A DNA stretch of 64,000 nt from Cucumis sativus (lineage: Eukaryota; Streptophyta; Magnoliopsida; Cucurbitales; Cucurbitaceae): positions 13,392,001 to 13,456,000 of the forward strand of contig NC_026656.2 of assembly GCF_000004075.3 (NCBI RefSeq), in the 5' to 3' direction. The position numbers and the translations under genes were made by a program. Numbering within the stretch: position 1 is the first letter of the stretch; each line of letters begins with the position of its first letter. This document shows, one piece after another, positions 11,429 to 24,165 of this stretch. The notes beneath the pieces are model-generated. The model was not told where the DNA came from. It was given only the letters and a program-made list of their open reading frames with translations, and made no database searches.

Positions 11429-14400
11429 CTACTTGCTGAAAATTCCCCAGCTTTTTTGTCCCTTGTTCGAATTGTCTTCCGTGTTTGTTATTGGAAACTT
11501 TGTATTTTCTGCAGCTCCAGGTGCATTAGGATTAGTCAAACGTGTGTATGGAGGCCCTCGATTCCCTTGATAACCTGTGGCTGGTGGATCTTGCTTTCCT
11601 GGAGCATTGGAGTTTGAAGAACTGAAGATCCCAAAGCTAGTTTTGGATGGACTTGAATCGGAATGATGTGATGGAGCAGGTGTGGATGTCGAATTTGAAG
11701 AATGGTTGATGTTTCGTGATACAGAAGTATTGTTATCATATTGTCTGCTTTCTCTCATTGTGGGAGAGAAGTTTGTATTTGGAGGAGGGTGCCACCTCTG
11801 ATCACGAATTTGGGGTTCTGATCGGAGTGAATCTCTAGCTCCTCGGCTGTAGCGGTCAGTTACATTTGGTGGTTGGAAACGGTTCATAGGTTCGCGAATC
11901 TGGGGTTCTGATCGGAGTGAATCTCTAGCACCTTGGCTGTAGCGGTCTGTTGCATTTGGTGGTTGGAAACGGTTCACAGGTTCGCGAATCTGGGGTCCTG
12001 ATCGGAGTGAATCTCTAGCACCTTGGCTATTTGGTGGTTGGAAATGGTTCATAGGTTCAATCTTTTTGGGTCTATTATCGGTTTTGATGGAAGAATCTTG
12101 TTGAAAGAGTGGAACTGAGCTGGTTCTACCAGAATCAGGAACATCCCTGTCTGAAACAACATTCATTTTCTTAGTAGCCGTTGTTGAGGTAATCACATTT
12201 CTATCATCTTTCAAGTCGAACGCTTCGTCAGAATCACTAGTACCATCAACTGTCCAGGTAGTTTCTTCAGAACTCTCAAAACCATCTTCAGGATCCACTG
12301 TTGAAACCAGAGGGGTGGAGCCATTTTGAACCTTCTGTTCTGCATTTGCAACAACTTTCGATGCTTTACTGCCGCCCCCTTTCTTCGAGGGGCCAAATTT
12401 AACATGCCTAACTATAATAAATGCCTGCCCTTTTTCCACACTCGGTCCATTTTCCACCAACGCCACATCCTCTATCTGTGAAAGATAGTGATAAAGCCGT
12501 GGAAAGAATAAGACAAACAGAAACTGATAAATTGGAAACCTTATGAGAGAAAGTGAAGTAATTCATGAAGTAATACCAAAGCAGTGAGACGAGATAACAA
12601 GGCGCCTAAGTCCTGATTCTCACCACCCCTGGCAGTACACTGTAAAGGGAACAAACAGAGTAAACTACTATTGGACACCATGAGTGAAATGATCGGCAAT
12701 TCCAAATGCGGAAAGAAAAATGAGAGGCGAGGTAGGACATTTTGAGGGGATTGCGTATAGAGAAACACACTAACAAATGGCTATTAACCTCTGAAAAGAA
12801 ATAAGAAAATAAAAGAACAGAAATTATAAGGAGTCGTTTTGTAAGATGAAAAAGTAATACCTTCACGCGGTAACCACGTTCCATCAATCGCTTTACCATA
12901 TCAGCTTTCATCCTTAGGTCCTTCTCCTCCTATAGATCAGATTTAAAAAAAGCTTTAGAATCAAATACCAAAAGTGTTATTCCAAGCCCTCTTAGAGAGC
13001 AAAATGTTGTTGATTTGGAGCTGAAGGACTTGGAATGGAGACAGATTTGCAACAAAATCGTTTCATAGAGAGAAAGAAACCAAATCCTCAACAATCCTTG
13101 GTGAGTGAAAAGATCAAAAGCATTGTTCGTGTTGTGGTAGTAAAAACAATCGGAGGAAATAAACAAAAGCTGAAACAATATAGCAATATTACTAATCTAT
13201 GCGTATATTTCAAGTTTTTTACTTTTAGATTTCAGGCAATGACAAATGGGCTAATGAAGATATCCACCTTTGACTTTTAAATGCTTCTATCCACAAACAT
13301 GTTTGGTTCATCATATACATATATATAGATAGATAGACAGATACTTCACGAAATTCTCAAATATAAGTTGGTTAACATCTTGTAAGACCCCTAGTTAGGA
13401 TTATATGAGGATAATTAGTATGTTTGGTAGGAAGGACATTTTAGTAATTAGATACTAAGCTGGTTAGGTTATTTCGCTTTAAATAGAGGGGTTGGGTTGA
13501 GGTAAAGTTGTGAAGAATTTTGTAGTGGGGATTTCCTAAATTGAGGAATGTGGGAGAGGATTCTCAGCCCTCTTGAATGTGCTGAGGTATATTGTAATTT
13601 CTTCTTGATATTGCAATATATATCGATATTTTAGTGTTTTTTGGAGTGTTACTGGGTGTTCTTGAGTCTCTTTGTTAGGTGGGATCCTAACACATCTTTG
13701 GCCACTTGATTTTCATACACCTAAAATGTGCAGGAAAAAAATGCTAAAGATGAATCAATAAGAACATACTTATCTTGAGCTAACAAGTTGCTTTAAAAAA
13801 GATGGTACAGAACTTTCATCATTGAACTAGAGCACAAACCATAGTTTAAAACACAACAATCATGGTCACTCAATTCAGTTTTACTATAGAGAATAGAGAT
13901 GGAGAAAGATAGAGACTGAGATAGTAAATTATATTTCATCAGCATGGAATTCAATCATATCACCACCAGAGAGTCTACAAGTACATTCCAGACAGCAAAA
14001 GGAAACATTAAAAAATAAGTCACTTACAGTTTTCCCCGTGAAGCGAACTTCTTTGTGTCCAGCCTTTTTCATAACCATTTCAACCTGCAAGAATATGAAT
14101 TTGTCTCATGATAACAACGCTTCATCTAATATCAACTTTAAGTTGTCATTTCTGAATGCCTGAAAGTACTACTTCTAAGTTCTAACAAGAAAAGGTAACT
14201 AAAAAACCTGGCATAACTTCAAAAGGGCCATTCAATAAAAATAAATTGAAGCCAGAGCTAAAGATATTTGCATGTCATAGATAGCCTTTAAAACGGTCAA
14301 AGTTATTGGAGCAAATTAATGATATCTTTCATAGCACCCAACTTAACAAAGCAAAGGCATGGTGAAAAAACAAAATTTTCATACGGGTGGTAATGAAGCT

Positions 14401-16489
14401 AGGACAACCAGATTCTGTTGTGTGTTTTATTTATGCAACTATGAAGGTAGTCGAAAAATATTAGATGTGTTCAATCATCCATGTTTTTTGGCTGATTAAA
14501 ATCATGTTCTATTCATTACCAGAATGTACAACAATGCGACACTAACTCGACATATAATTTGATGATAGAATAGAGAGAAGCATCAACATGGCAGAAAGTA
14601 ATATATATATATAGATAACAATTATCGAATTTCACATCTCGACTAAAAGCAGTATCCTTAACTTAACAGTATTAACAAACAGATTTGTACATGGCCTTGA
14701 GAAACTCACCTTGCTTTTCACACGATCTTTTTCCCTTATTTGCTTTTTGTACTTCTCTCTGTGGAAGTCCATGAGTTTACACACGGGTGGATTAGCTTTT
14801 TGTTGAACCTGAAAAATATTAGACACATGGAATCAAATTTTGCAAGACCTAATAATAATTAGAAAAGACTGCATTAATTACCAAGATTATAAGTACAGCT
14901 ATAATAAATATAAGAAGACAACATAAGGTATTACGATAGCAACATTGAAAATGGAAGTTTACCTCAACCAAATCAAGCTTGAGCTCACGAGCACGTTTAA
15001 GAGCATCACGTAGCGAAAGAATTGTATGTCCTGCATAAATACATGCAACACATCAACAATAAATTAATAAACATAATCGACATGCATAATGAAAGCCCAA
15101 CACAATGTTACACACCTTCTCTACCTGAGAAAATCCATTCTGTTAGAGATTTTGGAGATGTATGATGGTGGGTGAATTGATTCTTGCTTGGCTACTGGTT
15201 TAACGAAGCAGTATGAACTTTAAAGAACTTTTTTGATACAGTTCTTTTAATTTAGTTATTTAATAGAGTCTCTTTTTAGGTTTGTTAATGGCGTCTCCTA
15301 AAAGAATTTTTCCATACTAACCTGTGTTTGACATTCTAGTCAAATGGACAATGTTGTGTACCTCCTGTCCCCCATAAGGAGGACACATTCCTTGTCTAAA
15401 TTATACATCTTCCTTCTCTTAAAAAACATACGATAATTTTCTTACTCATACTTCCACTATATTCATGCTACTACTTCTCCATAAACAAGTTAGCATACCC
15501 ATCGTTCATTGCAATTCATAGATGCAATAGTTGCTTTCTAGCAAATTTCATCCATATAGTGTGTAATTGTACATGAAATACATGAAAAAAAACCAAAATG
15601 CTTATCAAATAGTAGTAAACACGAGTTTCTTCTCCAAATATGAGAATTTAATGAACTCTTCCCATTTTATCAGAGAGGAGAGAGCTATTCTAACCCCCTA
15701 GATGCATCACTGTCAACGTGGTATCAATCTTAAGAACATGAAAAGGCATCACAACTTAGGTATCTCAAACTATGATATTAAAAGAAGTTCAATATTGATT
15801 ATCCCACTTACCATCATCAGATACAAGCCTCACAAAGTCAGCCTTAATTTTATCATTAAGTCGCGGCCCACTCTTGTCCTTCTCTTCCTTCTTCGCATTA
15901 CCTTGAAACTTCCATAGCATGTCATAGAGTGAACAGCATCAGTCACCATAAACTAAACAGCCTATAGCTCAAACAAACAAGGTGCCTATTTTAAACCCAG
16001 TAGTCAATTCGAACTTAACTCGTTAATGATACCTTTTTTTACAGAAAACCAATCTGACATTAGAAATAAATAATTAAAAAACAATTGAAATCTTAATTGA
16101 TTCCCTATTCTAATTTGTAACTTCAGAAGGTTCAAGGCATGAATTTTTAGCAACGAGAACAGGATTTGAAACCATAAAAACAGAAAAAGAAAAAAAAGAA
16201 ATACCCCAACACAAGCCTCCATATAATTTAACTCAAATTCAAAAAACCAAGTCCCCACTAACTCATCCATAAGGATTATAATCGGTACCTGAACCGGAGC
16301 AGCATAAAACCTAAATTTATCGGCAAAATCAGCTGGTCTACGGGGAATCCGCTCTACATACCCATAAACATTGTGCGTGGTACGACGAGAATCGAGCGCA
16401 GCAGAGTGAGAGATTTGAAAGTAATGTCTCTTGAATTGATCCAAAAAGGACTTCAGCTTGGATTGGCTTATTCTACAGAAGAATGCCAT
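11429..16489 (-). CDS. Translation initiation factor IF-3, mitochondrial type
   Basis: Minus-strand exons: 16489-16289, 15908-15812, 15030-14963, 14808-14710, 14084-14028, 12929-12861, 12639-12577 and 12475-11429. All junctions are GT-AG and in frame, giving 566 aa. Residues 1-67 are Arg/Ser/Phe-rich with few acids, as in a mitochondrial presequence. Residues about 80-155 form the IF3 N-domain (GPRLNDKIKADFVRLV, NPPVCKLMDF). Residues 156-253 form the C-domain (HKEVRFTGKTEEKD, GQAFIIVRHVKFG). IF3 binds the small ribosomal subunit and controls initiator tRNA and subunit joining. The last 310 residues are a low-complexity tail of Ser, Asn, Pro and Arg with three repeats, ending SWGIFSK; plant mitochondrial IF3 proteins do carry such tails. 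Intron 5 contains a solo LTR. The organelle assignment rests on presequence composition and resemblance to Arabidopsis IF3-1. Confidence 0.9.
11812..12060 (-). repeat. Coding minisatellite, 90-bp units, in the IF-3 tail
   Basis: Two full units have exactly the same period: the same ggggttctgatcggagtga stretch starts at 11812 and 11902. A third, nearly identical stretch starts at 11992; that unit lacks 15 bases. Each unit encodes a version of NRFQPPN-TDRYSQGARDSLRSEPQIREP; the first in protein order lacks five residues (ATDRY type). Residues about 356-439 are covered. All units stay in frame. Confidence 0.9.
13381..13692 (+). mobile_element. Solo LTR of an LTR retrotransposon
   Basis: The 312-bp segment begins TGTAAGACC and ends GGATCCTAACA, so it has TG...CA ends with an imperfect terminal inverted match (TGTAAGACC / TGTTAGGATC). 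It is flanked on both sides by the 5-bp direct repeat catct (13376-13380 and 13693-13697), the size made by LTR integrases. A TATA-like tttaaataga lies near 13480. No internal retroviral sequence remains, so it is the product of LTR-LTR recombination. It lies in intron 5 of the IF-3 gene, antisense to it. Confidence 0.85.
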
Positions 16490-18420
16490 GGTATTCTAGT
16501 TTCAGTGACCCAACCATAGAATCACCGTAAAATTGGTATGGAGATCGATGCCTTTAACCCTCCTCCTTCCGGGTTTTCTTCAAATGAACAAGACGGCGGC
16601 TCTCGCCGGACGCAGTTGTAGAGCTCAAAGCTCGAGCCCAGTTTCAAAGCCCGTAAAGGTAAAATTGGGCCCAATTTAACAGAGATGGTTATTGGGCTTT
16701 TCACATGCTAAATGGGCTTCATAATAACCATTTAGTTTTTTTAATTTTATTTTTTAAAATTAAACATATTTTTTCTCTATATTTTACAATGATTTACATT
16801 TGAATTATTAAATTCTGAGTAAAATTCCAAAAAAAAAACATTTTTTTGAAAACTACTTATTTTAATTTTCAAACTTTGGCTTCATTTTTTAAATCACTTG
16901 TAGAATATAAATAATGAAGAAGTAAAGTTGGAGGTAGGATAGTGTCAATAAGCTTAATTTAAAAAAAAAAACAAAAAACAAAATAGTTACCCACCAGGAC
17001 CTTAGTTTGTATACTTTCTAAACAACTAAGTTATAATAACTTCGGTTATTATACGTGTCCAATTGAAAACTAGTGCATTCTCAACGCTCAACTTCATCCT
17101 TACATAGTTGAGGGCAATTCTAAGTGATCGAAATGGATGTCTAATAGTAGTTGAATAAGAAACTATTGGCACATATGAAGCACCCCTTCTCAATTTTTTG
17201 CCATCCTCGAACCATTTTTCTTTGCATCTTCTTTTTCAATCTCAAATTTGATTAAGTCAAATAGGCTCAAAGCTATCATCTTTTATCCAAAAAAGATTAC
17301 CACAACGATCGAAGAACTTACTAAAACAAAGAAATCAGAGAATCGATTATATATTCTTTTTTTTTGCTCAAACTCATTTGAGTTTACCCATGTATTTACA
17401 ACTCAATCTTTAATTGTAGATTGAAAATTTTAAATTTATTTTATTGTTCTATACTCTACCATGGTTAAAAACAATCGTATATTTGTTTATTTAATAAACA
17501 GTAAAAGAGACTTATAAACTACTATTATATGTCATTAACAATAAATGTTTATCAATGTCTATAATATATCAGTACTTATCATCGATAAACTGTCACGTAT
17601 TACTTTATTTATAAATATTTTGATTTATGGACACTGTTATATTTAAAAATATTTTTTTTTAATGAAATGAACGTTTGTATCATATATAATCGTGAATTGA
17701 TTGGGTTGAAGGCTTTTGCCCTAGAGTTTCTTTTCCATTAATTATTTGCATGGCATATCTCATATTTTTTATATTTTCTATCAAAATCACCAAAGGAATT
17801 TGATTTGAGGATTTTTGTTCATTTTTTAATTAATCAAATATAATTGATTTTTTTTCTTTTTTTTGAATTTGTTCTTACATGCATTATCTATTATAAATGT
17901 ACTTTTATCAATGTCTGTTTGTAATATATTGTCTAAAAAAAGTTCTATGATTTGTTACATCAAATACACTTCTTATAAATTCATTTAATATCATACAAAT
18001 AATTGTAAATGTCACTCTTCTTCTTAGCTCAAATCAAAAAAAGAAAAATTATTGCTTCTTAAATTCACATTCTACCTTTTTTGTTTCTTTATTCCATAAT
18101 AATTTTTATTGACAAATAATAGGGTTTTCAATTATTATTATTTCATCATTTGACTTTAGTTTTCATTCAGATCTTTTTTTTTTCTCAATTTCACACCTTC
18201 ACTTTCACATAAAAGCTTGACTTTTTTAATCAAATCTATTTTGAGAAGTAAATCAAATCAAATACAAATATATACGTGCATACATTATTGTTTTATTTGA
18301 TTTATTCTTTTTTTCACAGTTAGAATGATTTCAAAATCTAAACAAAAAAAAAGTGAGATTTTAAAAATTGAAAAAACTAAAAAAAGACTGTAAAGAAAGA
18401 GTGAGAAAACAAATGCAAAG
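16490..18420. other. Intergenic, IF-3 promoter side then AT-rich DNA
   Basis: The first 200 bases upstream of the IF-3 start are moderately GC-rich and likely carry its 5' UTR and core promoter. Beyond 16740 the DNA is AT-rich, with scattered AT repeats around 17440-17660 that resemble arms of the window's inverted-repeat family. No gene is supported. Confidence 0.55.
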
Positions 18421-18705
18421 TTAGTTGGTGTATTTAATTTTGTTAACGAATGAGACCTCAACCTGCTAACTATCTATTCGGAGGTACCCTTTCAAGACCA
18501 GTTTGGACTATGACTGCTTAGATCAAGGAAGTTTGAGGTAACAGGTCTATGATGCCTTAGATGTTCTGGACCGCAAGCGCGGCCATTTGAACGCAACCCT
18601 TAAAAGAATGATGCTTTCGACACGACACCCCATGTCAAGTGAGACTACTCGTTGAGTTTAAGCATATCAATAAGTGGATAAAAAGAAACTTATAATGATT
18701 TATAA
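18421..18705 (+). pseudogene. Decayed 45S rDNA fragment (18S-5.8S-26S, internally deleted)
   Basis: Three rRNA pieces occur in native order. The stretch 18441-18573 follows the 3' third of 18S rRNA (gagacctcaacctgctaac, ggaagtttgaggtaacaggt, gatgttctggaccgca). Bases near 18584-18597 match the tttgaacgcaa region of 5.8S. The stretch 18625-18700 matches the end of ITS2 and the start of 26S (gtttaagcatatcaataag). The 3' end of 18S, ITS1 and most of 5.8S and ITS2 are missing. Most differences from the rRNA I remember are C-to-T or G-to-A changes, as expected of methylated DNA. It cannot give a functional rRNA. Confidence 0.85.
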
Positions 18706-19685
18706 AGCATTTTTTTGAAGTGTTAGAAAGTCAACAAGTTTAGGAATATGAAATGGTATTACCTTCGTCATTTAGCAAAGCATGGATTTAAGCCAATAAC
18801 ATTTATATTTGTATAATATAGAAAATCAAAATCAAAATAGTTACTCGAAGTTTATTATTAATGTTGTATTTTTTTTCTTTGAAAATGTGTGAAGTGAAGT
18901 GAAAAAATCAGATTTCTGATCTCAATTGATAATACATTTTTTACATCGATTGGTTTCGACACATTTTGAAAAAACGTGCCAAGAATGGAGATGATATTTT
19001 TTCTTTAAAAAAAGAGTCACCCCTAACAAATATTTAAGAACAAAATGCAAGATGGTGGGAAAATATATATGAAGTGGCCAAACGACGAGGATTTATATAC
19101 ACTATGTTTCATGCGAGTTGTACTATTGTGATCATCGTAGATGAAACTCATTTATGAAGGATAAGTATAAATTAGACACTCATACAATAAAAATGGTAGA
19201 AATTAGACCTTGACTAAATGACAAAATTAATTGATTTCTGAAACTTAATAAAATCGCTCTAACTTTAACAATTTTGTAAGTTTAAGATTCCAATTTTAAC
19301 CCTTATACAAGTTCTAGGGTTTAATTCTACAATTGAAAGTGTATGGGTATAATTGTAACTACTATACCATTTTAGGGTATTTTTCACGATTTGTTCGAGA
19401 ACCATTTATATTAATCTAGTTTAATTGATATTTAAAAAGTAAGATCGAGTTAGATAATTTGTCATGTTCATCAAAGTCATTTTGTCAAATAATAATAATG
19501 ATGGTGATGATAATCAAAGTTCATAACAACAAGCATGTGAATATCTAACGTAACCAACATGTAGACATTAATTTAATAAATTCAAAACATATGGTTGAAA
19601 AAATACATTGAATTAAATACATAGTACCTAAAAAAACCAAATAAACATCATAAAATCTTTATTTATTATATAAATGATAAAATTA

Positions 19686-19830
19686 TTAAAAATATTTATA
19701 AATATAACAAAATTTTAGATTCTCTTATTGAAAAACACGGACACATGTATAGACTCAAGTCGATCGCTATATATCTGTCAACGATAAATGTGAAGTATTG
19801 CTATATTTTTATGAAAATGTTAGTTCATTT
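19686..19830. repeat. AT-rich inverted-repeat (MITE-like) family member
   Basis: The left arm at 19689-19722 carries the family core aaatatttataaatataac followed by aaaattttagatt. The right arm is only partly recognisable (gctatatttttatgaaaat, near 19799). It is a decayed member of the same family as 32913-33070 and 52376-52534. Confidence 0.45.
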
Positions 19831-19874
19831 TGCTATATTTAAAAATAAATTTCTTATTCTTCTTCTTATTATTA

Positions 19875-20115
19875 GTGATGAACATGATAAACTGAAAAAC
19901 TGATCTTACCGATCAAATCGAAATCGATCGGTCGAAAAGTTTTAAATCGAGAATTTTCAAAAAATACTTCTAAGTGTTAAACTAACCTACTGATCCGAAA
20001 AAACCGACCAACCAACCCTTATTCATAGAAGATGAAGTCGGTTTAAACATTTACTTAACAAACTATAGTCGCTTCGATGATAATGTTGTAAAAAAAACCG
20101 AATCCGATTGACCGA
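19875..20115. repeat. CCGA/CGGT-motif-rich repeat-like segment
   Basis: In otherwise plain AT-rich DNA this stretch is dense in ccga, accga, cggtc and tcgatcgg words (for example gaaatcgatcggtcg near 19920 and ccgaaaaaaccgacc near 19996). It looks like a decayed repeat of unknown class. No coding capacity is seen. Confidence 0.35.
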
Positions 20116-20175
20116 GGATCGTTCCTACCTATTATTATAACACAGGAATTCTATTATGATTTCTTGTCACATCAT

Positions 20176-20210
20176 ATAATATATATATATATATATATAT
20201 ACACACAAAA
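20176..20210. repeat. (TA)n/(AC)n microsatellite
   Basis: An uninterrupted AT dinucleotide run passes directly into a short AC run. Confidence 0.9.
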
Positions 20211-21508
20211 GAGTAGGTTGATTCAAGCAAGGCCATTTAATTCATGTTAAAAATAACACATTTATTAAATTAATGAAAACGTCTACGTATCCCCTTGTTT
20301 TCGGTTCTTCTTTTGAATTTTGAATGGGAAAAGAACACATCATTACAATTTTCTTCAACAACTTTAGATCACATATAATCATAATATTTTAATTTAATTC
20401 AAAATCCAAAGGTTCTAAGAAAATCACTTCATACAACATTATTATTATTATTATTATAATATGACTAACACAAATTAAAAACATTTTAAAATGTGTTCAA
20501 AACTCTTTAATATTTATTATTGAACGTTTAGACATCGTCCACGTTGTTAGGAATTCGATACATATCCACGTTTTATACATGCATGACAATGATGAGACAT
20601 AAAGTCTCGTTCAACTAACACAAACATACTTTCAAAGTCGTAAAACTTCAAAACTAATTCTATTCTCACAAAATTGCATAGTATAATGTATACGTTTCTT
20701 GCACCATTGTTACCAATTTTTCCAATGGCATAAAGTCTACCGATAAAATTAACTTTCAAAACTAGTCTATACACACTTTGAACAAAAGTTTAAAGAAAAT
20801 ATCTAACACACCCAATTTAGTTTAATAATACAAACAGTTTAAAACTTTAGAAACTTTAACACTAATGAGCCCAATCATAAGTCAACTAAGTAAAAGGTAA
20901 AGATATATATTCAAATTCTTAACCTTTTTGCTTAATATCTACACTTAATCCTAAAATGTGATATGTCATCCACTTTTTCCTTTAAATTATTCTATGTATA
21001 AAAATTAACTCCACTTTATTGTTTAACTTTAAAATAATAAATAAATAAATAAATATCTTATTTATTTCATATTTTAAATACATTTAAAAAGATTTTGAGT
21101 TAGCAGTTTCCCTGATTTTGGGGATTTTTTTTAATGGTAGTCTATATCATCCATTATCATATGTTTTTTTTTTTAATATCATATCCATTATTGATTTTGA
21201 GCTAATAAATCAATTGATAGGACATTTTAATTAAAATTATGTGTGAAAAAAATGGAAATTCTAAAGTAGACTTTAATGGTTAGATGTGTGTGTAGTGCTT
21301 ATTTGGAGGGGTTTTCTCTTCTCTCGAGGGAGTACATGTGTAAAACAAATGTCAACTACTTCCATCAAATCAAGTCGTATTATCGAATATGTTATAGTTA
21401 GTTCTTTACAAGTGAACTAAATCATGGACTTCTCCTTAAGAACTAATAACAATCATCAAATAGTTGCTGAATTTAAAGTAAAAAGAGAAATATCAATTTA
21501 TATCATTC

Positions 21509-21696
21509 AACTTTGAAATTGTATCAGTTTAAAATGTAAACTAATAATTATATAAATTTAAACCTTAAACTTTCGTAAGCGTGTCTAAGTAATACATATT
21601 TGAGGGTTTAAATTAATACGCTCATATGAGTTTGAGATCTAAATTGATATATAATTATTAGTTTGAAGTTAAAATTGATACAACTCTTAAAGTTTA
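21509..21696. repeat. Inverted-repeat element with arms of about 45 bp
   Basis: The left arm (21509-21553) reads aactttgaaattgtatcag and ends actaataattat. The right arm (21649-21696) starts ataattattagtttgaag and contains aattgatacaactcttaaag. Its reverse complement aligns with the left arm along most of its length. About 95 bp separate the arms. The structure suggests a nonautonomous foldback or MITE-like element of a family different from the atttataaatataac one. Confidence 0.5.
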
Positions 21697-21769
21697 GGAT
21701 TTAAATTGATACAAACTTCAGAGTTTATGAGTATAAATTAAAATTTTACCTAAAACAAATATGCTTTGT

Positions 21770-23230
21770 CAATGTTACCACTACCCTCACGCCTCACCAA
21801 CCATTGGCTTTCCCACTCACTCTAACGATCAACTTCCCTGACCACCATTGATGTCCAACTTCAAAAACCACCTCTAATCACTACTATCAATGGTCAACTC
21901 TAACGAAACCATCTATGTTAATAAACCTTAACGGCCAACTCATACGACCCTCTTCTACATTGAACCCCAACTCCAACAACAACCATGACTAACGAGTTAC
22001 TTTGTCAAATATTTGGATTGATTATTTCCAATAAAACTAACTCCTAGCAACCAAGTCCATATAAATAGATACTAAAAATAAACTCGATAAATAAATATAT
22101 TTTTAAATTATTAATTCATAATACTTAATAATCATCCTTTATAATAATTAAACGTTAATAGAAACACCTTAAGACATAGCCAAACAAAAAACTTACGTAT
22201 AAACATCTAAAACATTTTTTTCTCGTCAATTAAAACAAACCCTTAACTATATTTCGCTCTTTTTTTTATCATTTCAAATATTCTTATTTATTATTATGGT
22301 AAAAAGGAACAGGGTGTCAAGTCAAGCATTTATGTATATAAAAAAAACAAACATCAATTTGGATCCTCACATCCCTCAACAAATATTGTTGAATTGTTAT
22401 TGTCTCATTGGATTGACCATGAAGGAGATAACTCAATTATTTGAAAAGTTTATAAACCAAAAGAAAGAGAGAAAGAAAGAGAGAAATTATGTAGAGATAT
22501 ATAAAAAGATAGTTTTAGTTTTTGAAGAGTTAAAATTTGGGCCATCTCATTAATGGAACACTACCCCACAATTTTTAAGTACATTGTTTTCATTCATTCG
22601 ACATCTACAAACTTTGACCATTACATTGGATTGAGTTGAACAGCATTTTCATTATTAATTTCTCTTAAAACCCTTTGGTGTGCATACTCATATCAATTAT
22701 TCAAATTACATTAATACAACAAAATTATTGCTTCCATCAAATGAGCTACGTTATTAGAAAAATCACGGAATTTGTCATTTGTTTCATAAATATGTTTATT
22801 CTTTTAAAAGTTACATTATAAGGGTAGTTCTAGAATTATCAACTATAGGTGACCAACGATCGAGATCCATCATCAAAGTGGTTGGTAGTTAATTACTAAT
22901 TGATCTCAATTAAAGAGGGAGGTTAACAATAATCATTAGATAGTCTCCAATGGTGGGTTGGTGGTCGTCGATTGTTTACTAGTTAGATTGTTGATCCTTT
23001 TTCACTTGTTGTTGGAAGTGGATGGTGATCCATAGTCGTGAGGTGTTGTCGGATAACCCCAGCATGAGGTGGTCGATGAGAGAGCGACAATAATAATGGT
23101 CATCAAAGGTGGTGGATATCGCTACAATAGGCAATCGACAAGTGGCCACATTGTTTGTTGGTGAAAACTATGGTGGAAGTAAAAATGAATAGATTTGGAA
23201 GAGGGTAGTGTGACGGTAATTTTGATATAT
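21770..23230. repeat. Possible large, diverged inverted pair
   Basis: The left end (21770-21860) is rich in ACCACCATT/CACC words and the right end (23000-23225) in GGTGG/GGTGGTGG words. The reverse complement of the left edge contains gagggtagtggtaacattga, close to gagggtagtgtgacggtaat and the following ttga at 23198. This could be a decayed foldback element about 1.46 kb long. The similarity is patchy. Confidence 0.3.
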
Positions 23231-23870
23231 TACAAAAATCTGAGAGATTTTTTTATTAAACACTCAAAACACCGCCTTCTAAATGTTAAGTTTTAAGTGT
23301 GTTTCAATCACAATGATTTTTCTCAAACACGTTTCTCTAAAGTTCGTTTTAAATGTTGCTATAACGACTTATTTTTCAAAAGTAAACTTTAGGGTAATTC
23401 ATATACACAATAATATGTACTTTCTTCTTCATCTTTTTTTTTTTACAATATGGAGAGGTTAAGGAAACCAAACACACTCCAATTTATCTCTCTGAAAGAA
23501 AAGCTAAATCATTATTAAGACAAACAATGACCATTACAACAAACAGTCTATTTAAAAACTAACTTTTTTTAGTGGTTTTAAGTGAAAATTAGGTTTGTAA
23601 GCTAACACTTACAAATTAAGTTTAAAACATTTAGCTTAATTGTCATGCTAAATCTACTTAATAAAAGCACTTCATTAATTAGTGAATTAGTGTATGAATG
23701 AATATATGAGTAGGACACACATTTAGTATACTTTAATATTTTTAGTCATATATACCTTCATTCTTCTACGTAATTCATTTATAAGCTATCCTAAATTTTA
23801 GTGTCTTTGAATCGGTCTGATTGATATCTCATCAGTGCAACTTAGACAATTTCTACTTGATTTGTTGTAG

Positions 23871-24165
23871 GTCCACATAAGCTAGTGGCCGCTTAAGGTG
23901 TCCAGTCAAAGTGTCAAACTAATTTTCATAGAGAGAAGTTTACATTGGTGTCTGATGTTATGTGCAACACACTCCCAAGACAAATTCAGTACTTGTATCA
24001 AAGTGTTATTAAGTTAGGTCCACGTAAGTTAATGGCCAAGGTGGCCAATCGTCAAAGCATCAAACTAAATGAATATGGAGAAACTTAGATTGGTGTTTGA
24101 TGTTATGTGGAGCACAATCCAAAACTAAATCAGTACTTAGATCAAGGTGGTGGTGAGTCAAGATA
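23871..24165 (+). repeat. Tandem duplication, about 147-bp unit
   Basis: Two adjacent copies share gtccac-taagtta-tggcc starts (23871 and 24018) and later a common block of the form attggtgt-tgatgttatgtg, then a shared aaattcagtacttg-type block. The copies have diverged by substitutions and small gaps. No coding frame is conserved between them. Confidence 0.7.
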
